A DNA stretch of 64,000 nt from Bacteroides fragilis. Lineage in GTDB: Bacteria > Bacteroidota > Bacteroidia > Bacteroidales > Bacteroidaceae. Of this stretch, positions 33,077 to 41,074 are shown piece after piece. A model generated the notes under the pieces. That model searched no databases and was not told where the DNA came from. It saw only the letters and a program-made list of their open reading frames with translations. The stretch is from the NCBI RefSeq assembly GCF_019583405.1, contig NZ_SZUU01000005.1, forward strand, positions 1 to 64,000, read 5' to 3'. Position 1 is the first letter of the stretch; every line of letters begins with the position of its first letter. A program made the translations under genes and the position numbers.

Positions 33077-33142
33077 TTATAATGTTGTCTATGTTATCTC
33101 GTTTCTTCTTTTTAGAAGGAGAAATGAGGTAATTTTGCAGTC
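33077..33142 (+). promoter_or_regulatory. Promoter region of operon B
   Basis: TTATAATG, ATGTTATC and the -7 box TAATTTTG (33130-33137) sit in the same order and spacing as in 27740-27805. The start codon of the DUF3244 gene is 28 bp after the -7 box. Confidence 0.6.
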
Positions 33143-33164
33143 AAAATAAAAACGATATGAAACA

Positions 33165-33533
33165 ATGAAAGTAAGAAAGAACATTCTATTTACAGGGCTT
33201 ATACTCCTACAACTGTTGGCATTGCCTGGAGAGGTATATGGCATGGATCATGCAGTTATGGCTGTCATGAAGAAAAAGCATAATGTGTATACGAATACGC
33301 ATTTTTCAGAAAAAAACCGGAGAGATATTTTACCTGTTGCTTGCGGTTATATTGAAGAGGATCAACTGTTCTTAAGTTTTAGTTCTCCATTGAATAATAT
33401 GAAGATACAAATTGTGGATTCTGAAACAGGGCAGACGGTTTTTGATGATACTATAACGGGTACTTCTTTCTCTATTCTTTTAGAACGAGATTCTGATAGC
33501 TTTGACATTTATATTTCAAATATTAACAACTAA
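33165..33533 (+). CDS. DUF3244-like small secreted protein
   Basis: 122 residues. The signal peptide (LFTGLILLQLLALPGEVYG) is followed by a short linker and a ~75-residue beta-sandwich-like region: LFLSFSSPLNNMKIQIVDSE, then GQTVFDDTITGTSFSILLER and DSDSFDIYISN. That is the DUF3244 layout of small Bacteroides proteins often found beside TPR regulators. It is the first gene after the regulator and probably periplasmic or surface-bound. The next gene, a decayed lipoprotein, begins 13 bp later. Confidence 0.75.
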   Translation: MKVRKNILFTGLILLQLLALPGEVYGMDHAVMAVMKKKHNVYTNTHFSEKNRRDILPVACGYIEEDQLFLSFSSPLNNMKIQIVDSETGQTVFDDTITGTSFSILLERDSDSFDIYISNINN

Positions 33534-33546
33534 GAATTATTCTACA

Positions 33547-33730
33547 ATGAAGAGAATTTTGTTTGCAGCAATTTCTTTTGTCGTATTATTTCCCGCATGT
33601 GGTAATGATGTAGAAAACATTCAGGGGATGCTAATGTAAATTTTAAATCTCTTTATGATGAATATGAAGCAGCATGGGAATTGAAGGAGAGTATCGGCTG
33701 ACAGTAGATACAGATAAAATAGTTAAATAA
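33547..33730 (+). pseudogene. Frameshifted small lipoprotein gene
   Basis: The ATG at 33547 opens MKRILFAAISFVVLFPACGN, continuing DVENIQG (lipobox FPAC), then stops at 33637. The sense continues in a second frame (DANVNFKSLYDEYEAAWELK) and then a third (GIEGEYRLTVDTDKIVK, stop at 33728). Two frame changes in ~180 bp suggest a recently damaged lipoprotein gene of about 60 residues. Alternatively the 30-residue first piece is a real small lipoprotein. Confidence 0.55.
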
Positions 33731-33746
33731 TAACCAGTTACAGATT

Positions 33747-34367
33747 ATGAAAAAATTAATTTTATTATTGTTTTTGTCTTTACCGATAGCTGTTTCCGGA
33801 CAACAGGTAGAGAAAGGTAGTGGTATCATTCTGGGTATAGGCGGAGGGCATATTTCTTCTCATACTCCAAGTGTTTATGGTGGTTTACCTGTAGATAAAG
33901 GAAGTTCTTTTTTAGACCGGAAAGTTGTTTTGGAAGCTGGGTACCGTTTTCGTTTGGTTCCTCAGAAAGGACGTTTTTTTTATGATGTAGACGCACTGTT
34001 TGGATATAGTAAGTGTGATTATAGGATTAGCTATTTGTCTGCTGAAGAGAATACGGTATATAGTGAGGCATCCGGTGATAAACAGAATTTGTCTTTGTCA
34101 TTGGCCGGAACATGTAACTTTCAAATAGTGAAAGGACTTCATGTAGGTGTGGGAGTACAACCAACCTATTATATATGGGAAACAAGAACATTTGATATTC
34201 CTGTATTGGCTAAAATTGGCTATGATTTTGGGCCTGCTGAACTTGCCTTTTCTTATAAACAAGGACTTGTGAAAAATAATAAGATTTCGGCTTTTAAAGA
34301 TAGCCGCTTCTCAAACTGGCAATTCTCTGTTTATATTCCTTTGTCAAAGTGTCTGCTAAAAAAATAA
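33747..34367 (+). CDS. Outer-membrane beta-barrel-like protein
   Basis: 206 residues. A signal peptide ends near AVSG-QQVEKG. Amphipathic strands follow, e.g. VVLEAGYRFRLVPQKGRFFYDVDALFGYS, LHVGVGVQPTYYI and AELAFSYKQGLVK. The end (WQFSVYIPLSKCLLKK) has the aromatic strand, but unlike the operon A barrel it carries a six-residue extension rather than a terminal Phe. It is the last gene of operon B, after the DUF3244 gene and the damaged lipoprotein gene, and has the same predicted location as the 28946 product. Confidence 0.75.
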   Translation: MKKLILLLFLSLPIAVSGQQVEKGSGIILGIGGGHISSHTPSVYGGLPVDKGSSFLDRKVVLEAGYRFRLVPQKGRFFYDVDALFGYSKCDYRISYLSAEENTVYSEASGDKQNLSLSLAGTCNFQIVKGLHVGVGVQPTYYIWETRTFDIPVLAKIGYDFGPAELAFSYKQGLVKNNKISAFKDSRFSNWQFSVYIPLSKCLLKK

Positions 34368-34449
34368 CCTGAACTTGAGTTTACCTGTAAAGGTGGAGTG
34401 GAGTAAAGATGAAGAAATTACTTCATTCCACCTTATTATTTTTCAAGTA

Positions 34450-34869
34450 TCACTGTTTCCTTATAGCCAATGCCCTGTTTTCTGCCGCTTCCATGATTTC
34501 CCGCTCTCCGGGTCCCTTGTCATTAATGCCGCAAAGGTGGAGGATTCCATGAATGATGGTACGGTGTAATTCCTCGTCATAAGTCGTATTGAATTGCTCT
34601 GAGTTAGTCTTTACCGTTTCCAGGCTAATAAATAAATCTCCAGAAAGACGGTCACCCTGACAATAGTCGAAGGTGATGATGTCTGTATAGTAATCGTGTT
34701 GTAAGTACTGGCGGTTTACTTCCAGTATTTTTTCATCCGAACAGAATATATAGGCGATTTCACCGATTCTTTTCCCATAAGTGGCAGCTACGGCTTTGAT
34801 CCATTCGGTAGTCTCGCGTTTCTTGATATCGGGCATTTTGACACCCTCTGTTTGATAAGTTACGGCCAT
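34450..34869 (-). CDS. ybeY: rRNA maturation RNase YbeY
   Basis: A single-strand endoribonuclease for 16S rRNA 3'-end maturation and ribosome quality control. 139 residues. The metal-binding segment is HGILHLCGINDKGPGE. The first two His of the H-x3-H-x5-H pattern are present, but the third position is Asp, as I believe is usual in Bacteroidetes. TDIITFDY and GDLFISLETV are the other family segments. The gene is just downstream of the nucleoside-gate membrane gene on the same strand. Confidence 0.92.
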   Translation of the reverse strand: MAVTYQTEGVKMPDIKKRETTEWIKAVAATYGKRIGEIAYIFCSDEKILEVNRQYLQHDYYTDIITFDYCQGDRLSGDLFISLETVKTNSEQFNTTYDEELHRTIIHGILHLCGINDKGPGEREIMEAAENRALAIRKQ

Positions 34870-34882
34870 AATTGTTTTTATT

Positions 34883-36115
34883 TTAAAAGAAGAATAAATA
34901 ACTGATTAGAATTGCTGCAATGATTCCGGCAAAATCGGCAATCAGTCCGCACGTCACCGCATTACGTGTTTTCGTGATGCCTACGCTGCCGAAGTAAACA
35001 GCCAGAATATAGAAAGTGGTATCGGAAGCTCCGCGAACCACACAGCTCACACGTCCGACAAATGAATCGGGTCCGAATTGCTTCATGGTATCGATCATCA
35101 AGCCATTGGCACCGCTTCCACTGAGTGATTTCATTAAGGCAGTCGGCAGTGCACCTACAAAACCGGTGTCAAGCCCACAGAATGCCACAATGGAGCCGAT
35201 ACCTCCAACGAGTATATCCATAGCCCCCGAAGTACGGAAAACCGCGATTCCAACGAGGAATGCCACCAGGTAAGGAATGATGCGGACTGCTGTGGTGAAG
35301 CCTTCTTTGGCACCTTCTACAAAAGAATCGTATACGTTGATTTTTTTTCGAATGCCTGTGCCGATAAATAATATGATGACAGAAAACAGGATCACATTGG
35401 CTGTCAAGGTGGAATAAATTCCCATATCTTCGCGTGAAAGCGTAGCTGTCAGGTAAATGATTCCGCCAAAGAAAAGGCTCAGGCAACCCATAAGTGTCAA
35501 TATCGCTTTGTTTATCAGATTGATGCGCTGGGAAATACTGACAGCGATGACTCCTACCAGTGTGGAGATAAAGGTACTTAGCAAGATGGGGATGAAAATA
35601 TCCGTTGGCTGTGCAGCTCCCATCTGTGCCCGGTAGACCATAATGCTGATAGGGATGATGATCAATCCGGAAGTATTAATCACCAGGAACATAATCATGG
35701 GGTTACTGGCGGTGTCTTTCTTAGGGTTCAGTTCCTGTAACTCTTTCATGGCTTTCAGTCCCATGGGGGTAGCGGCATTGTCGAGTCCCAGCATATTGGC
35801 AGACATATTCATAAAAATAGAACCCATGACCGGATGTCCTTTCGGAATATCCGGAAACAAGCGGCAGAAGACCGGACTCAGCCAGCGTGAGAGGGCATTG
35901 ATCAGTCCGCTGTTTTCACCGATTTTCATTATTCCGAGCCAAAGGGACAAGACACCGGTGAGTCCGAGGGAAATCTCGAATGCTGTTTTAGATGAGTCGA
36001 AAGTAGAATTGATAATCTCCGTGAATATTTGGGTATCGCCGAAGAACAGGAGTTTGCAGACGGCAACTACGAAAGCAATCACAAAGAACGCAATCCAGAT
36101 ATAATTTAGAACCAT
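34883..36115 (-). CDS. Nucleoside-recognition (Gate) domain membrane protein, SpmA/SpmB-like
   Basis: 410 residues with about 10-11 membrane segments. Two Gate-type halves are visible. The first contains NMSANMLGLDNAATPMGLKA, as in SpmA. The second contains SGSGANGLMIDTMKQFGPDS and VVRGASDTTFYILAVYFGSV, as in SpmB. The protein is thus a natural SpmA-SpmB-type fusion, common in non-sporulating Bacteroidetes. Substrate unknown; transport or gating of a small molecule is likely. Thirteen base pairs separate it from ybeY. It diverges from the AlkD-like gene. Confidence 0.88.
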   Translation of the reverse strand: MVLNYIWIAFFVIAFVVAVCKLLFFGDTQIFTEIINSTFDSSKTAFEISLGLTGVLSLWLGIMKIGENSGLINALSRWLSPVFCRLFPDIPKGHPVMGSIFMNMSANMLGLDNAATPMGLKAMKELQELNPKKDTASNPMIMFLVINTSGLIIIPISIMVYRAQMGAAQPTDIFIPILLSTFISTLVGVIAVSISQRINLINKAILTLMGCLSLFFGGIIYLTATLSREDMGIYSTLTANVILFSVIILFIGTGIRKKINVYDSFVEGAKEGFTTAVRIIPYLVAFLVGIAVFRTSGAMDILVGGIGSIVAFCGLDTGFVGALPTALMKSLSGSGANGLMIDTMKQFGPDSFVGRVSCVVRGASDTTFYILAVYFGSVGITKTRNAVTCGLIADFAGIIAAILISYLFFF

Positions 36116-36180
36116 AAATATGCCCGTTAATTTTCCTACAAAATTAAGAATATGTTTCTATTCATTGTGGCTTTTTTGCC

Positions 36181-36188
36181 TATTTTTG
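36181..36188 (+). promoter_or_regulatory. -7 element for AlkD-like gene
   Basis: TATTTTTG fits TAnnTTTG, 33 bp before the ATG at 36222, and lies within the longer in-frame ORF. Confidence 0.45.
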
Positions 36189-36221
36189 TCAGGATGTAAC
36201 TTTATAAACTCAATTGTCTCG

Positions 36222-36920
36222 ATGAAATCGATAGAAATTCAAAAAGAGCTGGAGACTTATGTTGATCCGGTGAAGCGGGAATATCTTCCCGGATTCTTTA
36301 AAACCGGAAAAGGGCAGTATGGCGAAGGTGACAAGTTTCTTGGGGTAGTAGTGCCCAATACTCGTATTGTGGCTAAAAGGCATAAGGACATCCCTTTTGA
36401 GGTAATGGCCGAATTGCTTCAGTCGGAGTGGCACGAATGCCGGTTGTGTGCATTGCTGATGATGGTGGAACGGTTTAAAAAGTCCGACGAGAAAGAGCGG
36501 GAGGCTATCTATCGTTTCTATCTGTCTCAAACGGAACGTATTAACAACTGGGATTTGGTAGACCTGTCGGCTCCTTATATTGTAGGCGAATATCTGAGAG
36601 ATAAATCACGTGACGATCTTTATCGGCTGGCTGAGAGTAATCTGCTGTGGGAGCAGCGCATCGCGGTAGTGGCTACTGTTACTTTGATCAGAAATAACGA
36701 TTTCGCCGATATTCTTCGTCTGGCAGAGTTGTTGTTGCAGCATAAGCACGACCTGATGCAGAAGGCTATAGGCTGGATGCTCCGTGAGATGGGAAAGAAG
36801 GACCGGGACTTGCTGTTGCAATTCTTGGATAAATACAGGATGGTGATGCCACGAACTATGTTGCGTTATTCGATAGAAAAACTGACGGAAGCCGAACGAA
36901 AATATTACATGAAGCGTTAA
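36222..36920 (+). CDS. DNA alkylation repair protein, AlkD-like
   Basis: 232 residues of HEAT-like helical repeats, the AlkC/AlkD-type DNA glycosylase fold. I start at the ATG at 36222 (MKSIEIQKELETYVDPVKRE). The longer ORF from 36120 adds a lipoprotein-like stretch that would be wrong for a DNA enzyme and overlaps a -7 box. GVVVPNTRIVAKRHKDIPFE, then NNWDLVDLSAPYIVGEYLRD and WEQRIAVVATVTLIRNNDF, match the helices lining the AlkD groove. It is predicted to remove cationic alkylated bases. It is followed by a TCCTCTGTGGTGA-type repeat. Confidence 0.85.
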   Translation: MKSIEIQKELETYVDPVKREYLPGFFKTGKGQYGEGDKFLGVVVPNTRIVAKRHKDIPFEVMAELLQSEWHECRLCALLMMVERFKKSDEKEREAIYRFYLSQTERINNWDLVDLSAPYIVGEYLRDKSRDDLYRLAESNLLWEQRIAVVATVTLIRNNDFADILRLAELLLQHKHDLMQKAIGWMLREMGKKDRDLLLQFLDKYRMVMPRTMLRYSIEKLTEAERKYYMKR

Positions 36921-36966
36921 TTGGGGCATTGCAGGATTGGCTACAGGGATCCGGGGAACCGAGAGA

Positions 36967-37024
36967 TTTAATCTCTTGCTTATAGGGATGTCATCCTCTG
37001 TGAACTCTGTGTCCTCTGTGGTGA
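36967..37024 (+). repeat. Word-repeat (TCCTCTGTGGTGA type), copy 2
   Basis: Begins TTTAATCTCTTGCTT and ends CTCTGTGTCCTCTGTGGTGA, as in the right half of copy 1 at 3725-3785. Further CTCTGTG words follow to 37075, close to the ruvB -7 box. Confidence 0.8.
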
Positions 37025-37083
37025 TCTTCTCGTTTCAAAGGAAAAACTCTGTGAAACGCTGTGCTACTCTGTGATGAAATCTA

Positions 37084-37091
37084 TATCTTTG
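37084..37091 (+). promoter_or_regulatory. -7 element for ruvB
   Basis: TATCTTTG fits TAnnTTTG, 21 bp before the ruvB ATG at 37113. It abuts the end of the CTCTGTG repeat block. Confidence 0.5.
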
Positions 37092-37112
37092 CTACCTATT
37101 TATAAAAAAGAA

Positions 37113-38141
37113 ATGGAAGAAGATTTTAATATACGGGATCATCAACTGACCAGCAGAGAACGGGATTTCGAGAACGCCCTCCGTCCATTGAGCTTTGAAG
37201 ACTTCAACGGGCAGGATAAGGTGGTCGATAATCTCCGCATTTTTGTCAAGGCGGCTCGCCTGAGGGGTGAAGCGCTGGATCATGTATTGCTACATGGACC
37301 TCCCGGATTGGGAAAGACTACTTTATCGAATATTATCGCTAACGAGTTGGGTGTGGGATTTAAGATAACTTCCGGACCGGTACTCGACAAACCGGGTGAT
37401 CTGGCCGGGGTGCTGACCAGTCTTGAACCGAATGACGTGTTGTTTATCGACGAGATTCACCGTCTTTCACCGGTAGTGGAAGAATATCTCTATTCGGCCA
37501 TGGAGGACTATCGTATCGATATCATGATCGATAAGGGACCCTCGGCCCGTAGTATCCAGATTGATCTGAGCCCGTTTACACTGGTGGGGGCGACAACCCG
37601 CAGCGGTTTGCTGACGGCTCCTTTGCGTGCCCGTTTCGGTATCAACCTGCATTTGGAGTATTATGACGACGATATATTAAGTGGCATTATCCGCCGTTCG
37701 GCAGGTATACTCGACGTGCCTTGTTCGTCTCAGGCAGCCGGTGAAATAGCTTCAAGGAGTCGTGGAACCCCTCGTATAGCCAATGCGCTGCTGCGCAGGG
37801 TGCGCGACTTTGCACAGGTGAAAGGTTCGGGATCTATCGACACGGAGATTGCCAACTATGCGCTTGAAGCACTGAACATCGATAAATACGGACTGGATGA
37901 AATTGATAATAAGATTCTCTGCACCATTATTGACAAGTTTAAGGGTGGCCCGGTGGGATTGACAACGATTGCCACTGCCCTGGGTGAGGATGCCGGAACG
38001 ATTGAGGAAGTATACGAGCCATTCCTTATCAAGGAGGGGTTCCTGAAGCGTACTCCCCGGGGACGTGAGGTGACGGAGCTGGCTTACAAACATCTTGGGC
38101 GCAGCCTTTACGATAGTCAGAAGACACTGTTTAATGATTAG
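37113..38141 (+). CDS. ruvB: Holliday junction ATP-dependent helicase RuvB
   Basis: The AAA+ motor of branch migration with RuvA. 342 residues from the ATG at 37113 ([20 protein letters not shown]). The 14-residue extension lies upstream of the -7 box and is rejected. Walker [12 protein letters not shown], Walker [11 protein letters not shown], sensor [18 protein letters not shown], and the C-terminal winged helix with [18 protein letters not shown] are all present. The next gene, a flippase, starts 15 bp downstream. Confidence 0.96.
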   Translation: MEEDFNIRDHQLTSRERDFENALRPLSFEDFNGQDKVVDNLRIFVKAARLRGEALDHVLLHGPPGLGKTTLSNIIANELGVGFKITSGPVLDKPGDLAGVLTSLEPNDVLFIDEIHRLSPVVEEYLYSAMEDYRIDIMIDKGPSARSIQIDLSPFTLVGATTRSGLLTAPLRARFGINLHLEYYDDDILSGIIRRSAGILDVPCSSQAAGEIASRSRGTPRIANALLRRVRDFAQVKGSGSIDTEIANYALEALNIDKYGLDEIDNKILCTIIDKFKGGPVGLTTIATALGEDAGTIEEVYEPFLIKEGFLKRTPRGREVTELAYKHLGRSLYDSQKTLFND

Positions 38142-38156
38142 ATACACAAAAACAAC

Positions 38157-39653
38157 ATGGCCGGATTAAAGTCATTGGTAAAAGATACAGCCCTGTATGG
38201 GCTGAGTAGTATGGTTGGTAGGTTTCTGAACTATCTGTTGGTGCCGTTATATACAGCGGTCTTACCTGCCGCATCCGGCGGATATGGGGTTGTCACCAAC
38301 GTATATGCCTGGGCGGGGTTGATTATGGTACTGTTGACGTTCGGGATGGAGACCGGTTTCTTCCGTTTTGCCAATAAGTCGGAAGAAGATCCGGCAAAAG
38401 TATATGCCAATTCACTGATCTCGGTAGGAGGTATTTCACTTGTCTTTGCCGTCCTTTGTCTGACATTCCTTCAGCCTGTCTCTAATTTTCTGGACTATGG
38501 CGATCATCCTGACTTCATCGGGATGATGATAGTGGTCATGGCGCTCGATTCTTTCCTGTGCATCCCGTTCGCTTATCTGCGTTATAAAAAGCGTCCCATT
38601 AAATTTGTTGCCATTAAGTTCATTTCCATCATTGCCAATATTGTTCTGAACCTGTTCTTCCTGTTGCTTTGCCCGTGGTTGCATGTGCATTTTCCAGCAT
38701 CGGTGGATTGGTTCTATAATCCGACCTATCTGGTAGGGTACATCTTTGTCACCAATCTGATAACGACCTGTTTGCAACTTTTTTGCCTGATTCCCGAGCT
38801 TCGTGGCTTTGCCTATCGGGTGGACAAGCCACTGTTGAAGCGGATGCTTGTCTATTCTTTTCCGATATTGATTTTTGGCCTGGTGGGCATTTTGAATCAG
38901 ACGGTGGATAAGATTATCTATCCTTTCCTCTTTACCGATCGTCAGGAAGGGCTGGTGCAACTCGGCATTTACGGTGCTGCCACCAAGATTGCCATGGTGA
39001 TGGCTATGTTCACTCAAGCTTTTCGTTATGCCTATGAGCCGTTTGTATTTGGCAGGGAACGTGAAGGAGACAATCGCCGGATGTATGCCCAGGCGATGAA
39101 GTATTTCCTTATTTTTGCCTTGCTTGCCTTTCTGACAGTTATGTTCTATCTCGATATTTTGCGTTATATGGTGGCACCCGATTATTGGGCAGGACTTAGT
39201 GTGGTAGCCATCGTGATTGGCGCGGAAATATTCAAAGGCATCTATTTTAACCTCTCGTTCTGGTATAAGCTGATCGATGAAACTCGTTGGGGAGCTTATT
39301 TCTCCATGGTCGGATGTGCTATTATCGTCGGAATGAATGTACTGTTGGTTCCCACTTACGGATTCGTGGCCTCGGCATGGGCTTCGGTAGCCGGATATGG
39401 GGTAATTACGGTTCTGTCTTATTGGATCGGACAGAAAAAATACCCCATCCATTATGACTTGAAGCACCTCGGTATGTATGTGTTGCTTACAGCAGTGCTC
39501 TATGCGGCAGGAGAGCTGGTACCTATTCAAAATGTGGTACTTCGCCTGGCTTTCCGTACTGTTTTGTTACTGATATTTGTGGCTTATGTTATCCGGACGG
39601 ATTTGCCATTGAGCCAGATTCCTGTGATTAACCGATTTATTAAGAAGAAATAG
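38157..39653 (+). CDS. Polysaccharide/oligosaccharide flippase (Wzx/MATE-like)
   Basis: 498 residues with about 14 membrane segments. The start GLKSLVKDTALYGLSSMVGRFLNYLLVPLYT is typical of polysaccharide biosynthesis proteins of the MOP superfamily. It should move lipid-linked sugars, or peptidoglycan-like intermediates, across the inner membrane. No glycosyltransferase neighbours are present; it lies between ruvB (15 bp) and the DUF389 gene (2 bp), so its substrate cannot be inferred. Confidence 0.88.
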   Translation: MAGLKSLVKDTALYGLSSMVGRFLNYLLVPLYTAVLPAASGGYGVVTNVYAWAGLIMVLLTFGMETGFFRFANKSEEDPAKVYANSLISVGGISLVFAVLCLTFLQPVSNFLDYGDHPDFIGMMIVVMALDSFLCIPFAYLRYKKRPIKFVAIKFISIIANIVLNLFFLLLCPWLHVHFPASVDWFYNPTYLVGYIFVTNLITTCLQLFCLIPELRGFAYRVDKPLLKRMLVYSFPILIFGLVGILNQTVDKIIYPFLFTDRQEGLVQLGIYGAATKIAMVMAMFTQAFRYAYEPFVFGREREGDNRRMYAQAMKYFLIFALLAFLTVMFYLDILRYMVAPDYWAGLSVVAIVIGAEIFKGIYFNLSFWYKLIDETRWGAYFSMVGCAIIVGMNVLLVPTYGFVASAWASVAGYGVITVLSYWIGQKKYPIHYDLKHLGMYVLLTAVLYAAGELVPIQNVVLRLAFRTVLLLIFVAYVIRTDLPLSQIPVINRFIKKK

Positions 39654-39655
39654 TT

Positions 39656-41023
39656 ATGAAGGCAGACAATCGAAACATTTTTGCCGTTAAGGCATTTCTC
39701 AGAGAATATCTGGACCTGAGAAAGGACAAAGACAACGAACTGGCAACGGTTGATTCCATCCGGAAAGGTGTGGAGTTCAAAGGGGCTAACCTCTGGATTC
39801 TGATTTTTGCTATCTTCATGGCCTCGCTCGGACTGAATGTCAATTCGACGGCCGTCATTATTGGTGCCATGTTGATTTCACCGTTGATGGGACCAATCAT
39901 GGGAGTGGGGCTATCAGTAGGGCTGAACGACTTTGAGTTGATGAAACGCTCTCTGAAAAGTTTTCTGATTACTACGGCGTTCAGCGTGACGACGGCTACT
40001 ATTTTTTTCCTGTTTACTCCCATTGCCGAAGCGCAGTCGGAGTTGCTGGCACGCACGTCACCGACAATTTATGACGTTTTCATCGCACTTTTCGGCGGAC
40101 TTGCCGGAGTGGTTGCTCTTTCTACCAAAGAGAAAGGAAATGTAATTCCGGGTGTTGCTATTGCTACCGCATTGATGCCACCTCTCTGTACGGCAGGTTA
40201 TGGGCTGGCTTCCGGCAATCTGATCTATTTTCTGGGAGCATTCTACCTTTATTTCATCAATTCCGTATTTATCAGTCTTGCCACGTTTATCGGTGTACGG
40301 CTGATGCACTTCCAGCGGAAAGAGTTTGTGGACAAGAACCGTGAAAAGAAGGTACGTCAATATATCGTATTCATCGTGATTCTGACTATGTGTCCGGCTA
40401 TTTATCTTACGATGGGAATTATCCGGAGTACCTTTTTCGAGACGGCGGCCAATCGTTTTGTCTCCGAACAACTCAACTTTGATAATACCCAGGTGCTGAA
40501 TAAGAAGATCCATTACGAAGGAGATTCATGCGAGATCCGTGTCGTGCTGATCGGTCCGGAAGTGCCGGAAGCTTCCATCGCCATTGCCCGCAGCAAGATG
40601 AAAGACTATAAACTGGAAAATACGAAGCTGATTGTTTTGCAGGGAATGAACAATAACGATGCGATGGACCTCTCGTCAATTCGTGCCATGGTAATGGAAG
40701 ATTTCTATAAGAATAGCGAGCAACGTTTGCAGGAACAACAAGTCAAGATAACCACACTCCAGAAGAGCCTTGAACGATATAAGTCTTACGATGAAATGAG
40801 CCGGAAAATCATTCCGGAACTGAAAGTACTTTATCCTTCGGTGACGGCTTTATCTATTTCGCATACGATTGAAACGACGGTCGATTCGATGAAAACAGAT
40901 ACAATTGCACTTGCCGTGCTGAAGTTTACCCGCCATCCGAAGAACGATGAAAAGGAGAAAATCAGTGCGTGGCTTCAGGCGCGGGTAGGAGCCAAGAAAC
41001 TCCGGTTGATTGTTGAAGAATGA
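39656..41023 (+). CDS. DUF389 membrane protein
   Basis: 455 residues. The N-terminal half is a DUF389 domain: ASLGLNVNSTAVIIGAMLIS, PLMGPIMGVGLSVGLND and GVAIATALMPPLCTAGYGLA, with about six membrane segments. The C-terminal ~220 residues are soluble and helical, with a coiled coil (SEQRLQEQQVKITTLQKSLE). The gene starts 2 bp after the flippase stop, so they are likely co-transcribed. The family is uncharacterised in function. Confidence 0.88.
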   Translation: MKADNRNIFAVKAFLREYLDLRKDKDNELATVDSIRKGVEFKGANLWILIFAIFMASLGLNVNSTAVIIGAMLISPLMGPIMGVGLSVGLNDFELMKRSLKSFLITTAFSVTTATIFFLFTPIAEAQSELLARTSPTIYDVFIALFGGLAGVVALSTKEKGNVIPGVAIATALMPPLCTAGYGLASGNLIYFLGAFYLYFINSVFISLATFIGVRLMHFQRKEFVDKNREKKVRQYIVFIVILTMCPAIYLTMGIIRSTFFETAANRFVSEQLNFDNTQVLNKKIHYEGDSCEIRVVLIGPEVPEASIAIARSKMKDYKLENTKLIVLQGMNNNDAMDLSSIRAMVMEDFYKNSEQRLQEQQVKITTLQKSLERYKSYDEMSRKIIPELKVLYPSVTALSISHTIETTVDSMKTDTIALAVLKFTRHPKNDEKEKISAWLQARVGAKKLRLIVEE

Positions 41024-41074
41024 CGGGAAGCATATGGCCGGAGAAAAGAAGATGAATAAACATGATTAATATAA

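Noticed and set aside
36120-36221. N-terminal lipoprotein-like extension of the AlkD-like protein
   Set aside because: It overlaps the intergenic promoter (TATTTTTG at 36181) and would export a DNA repair enzyme. The ATG at 36222 is preferred.
38436-39530. 364-codon minus-strand ORF opposite the flippase gene
   Set aside because: Rich in His, Gln and Arg, as expected from the complement of membrane codons; no start signal or motif.
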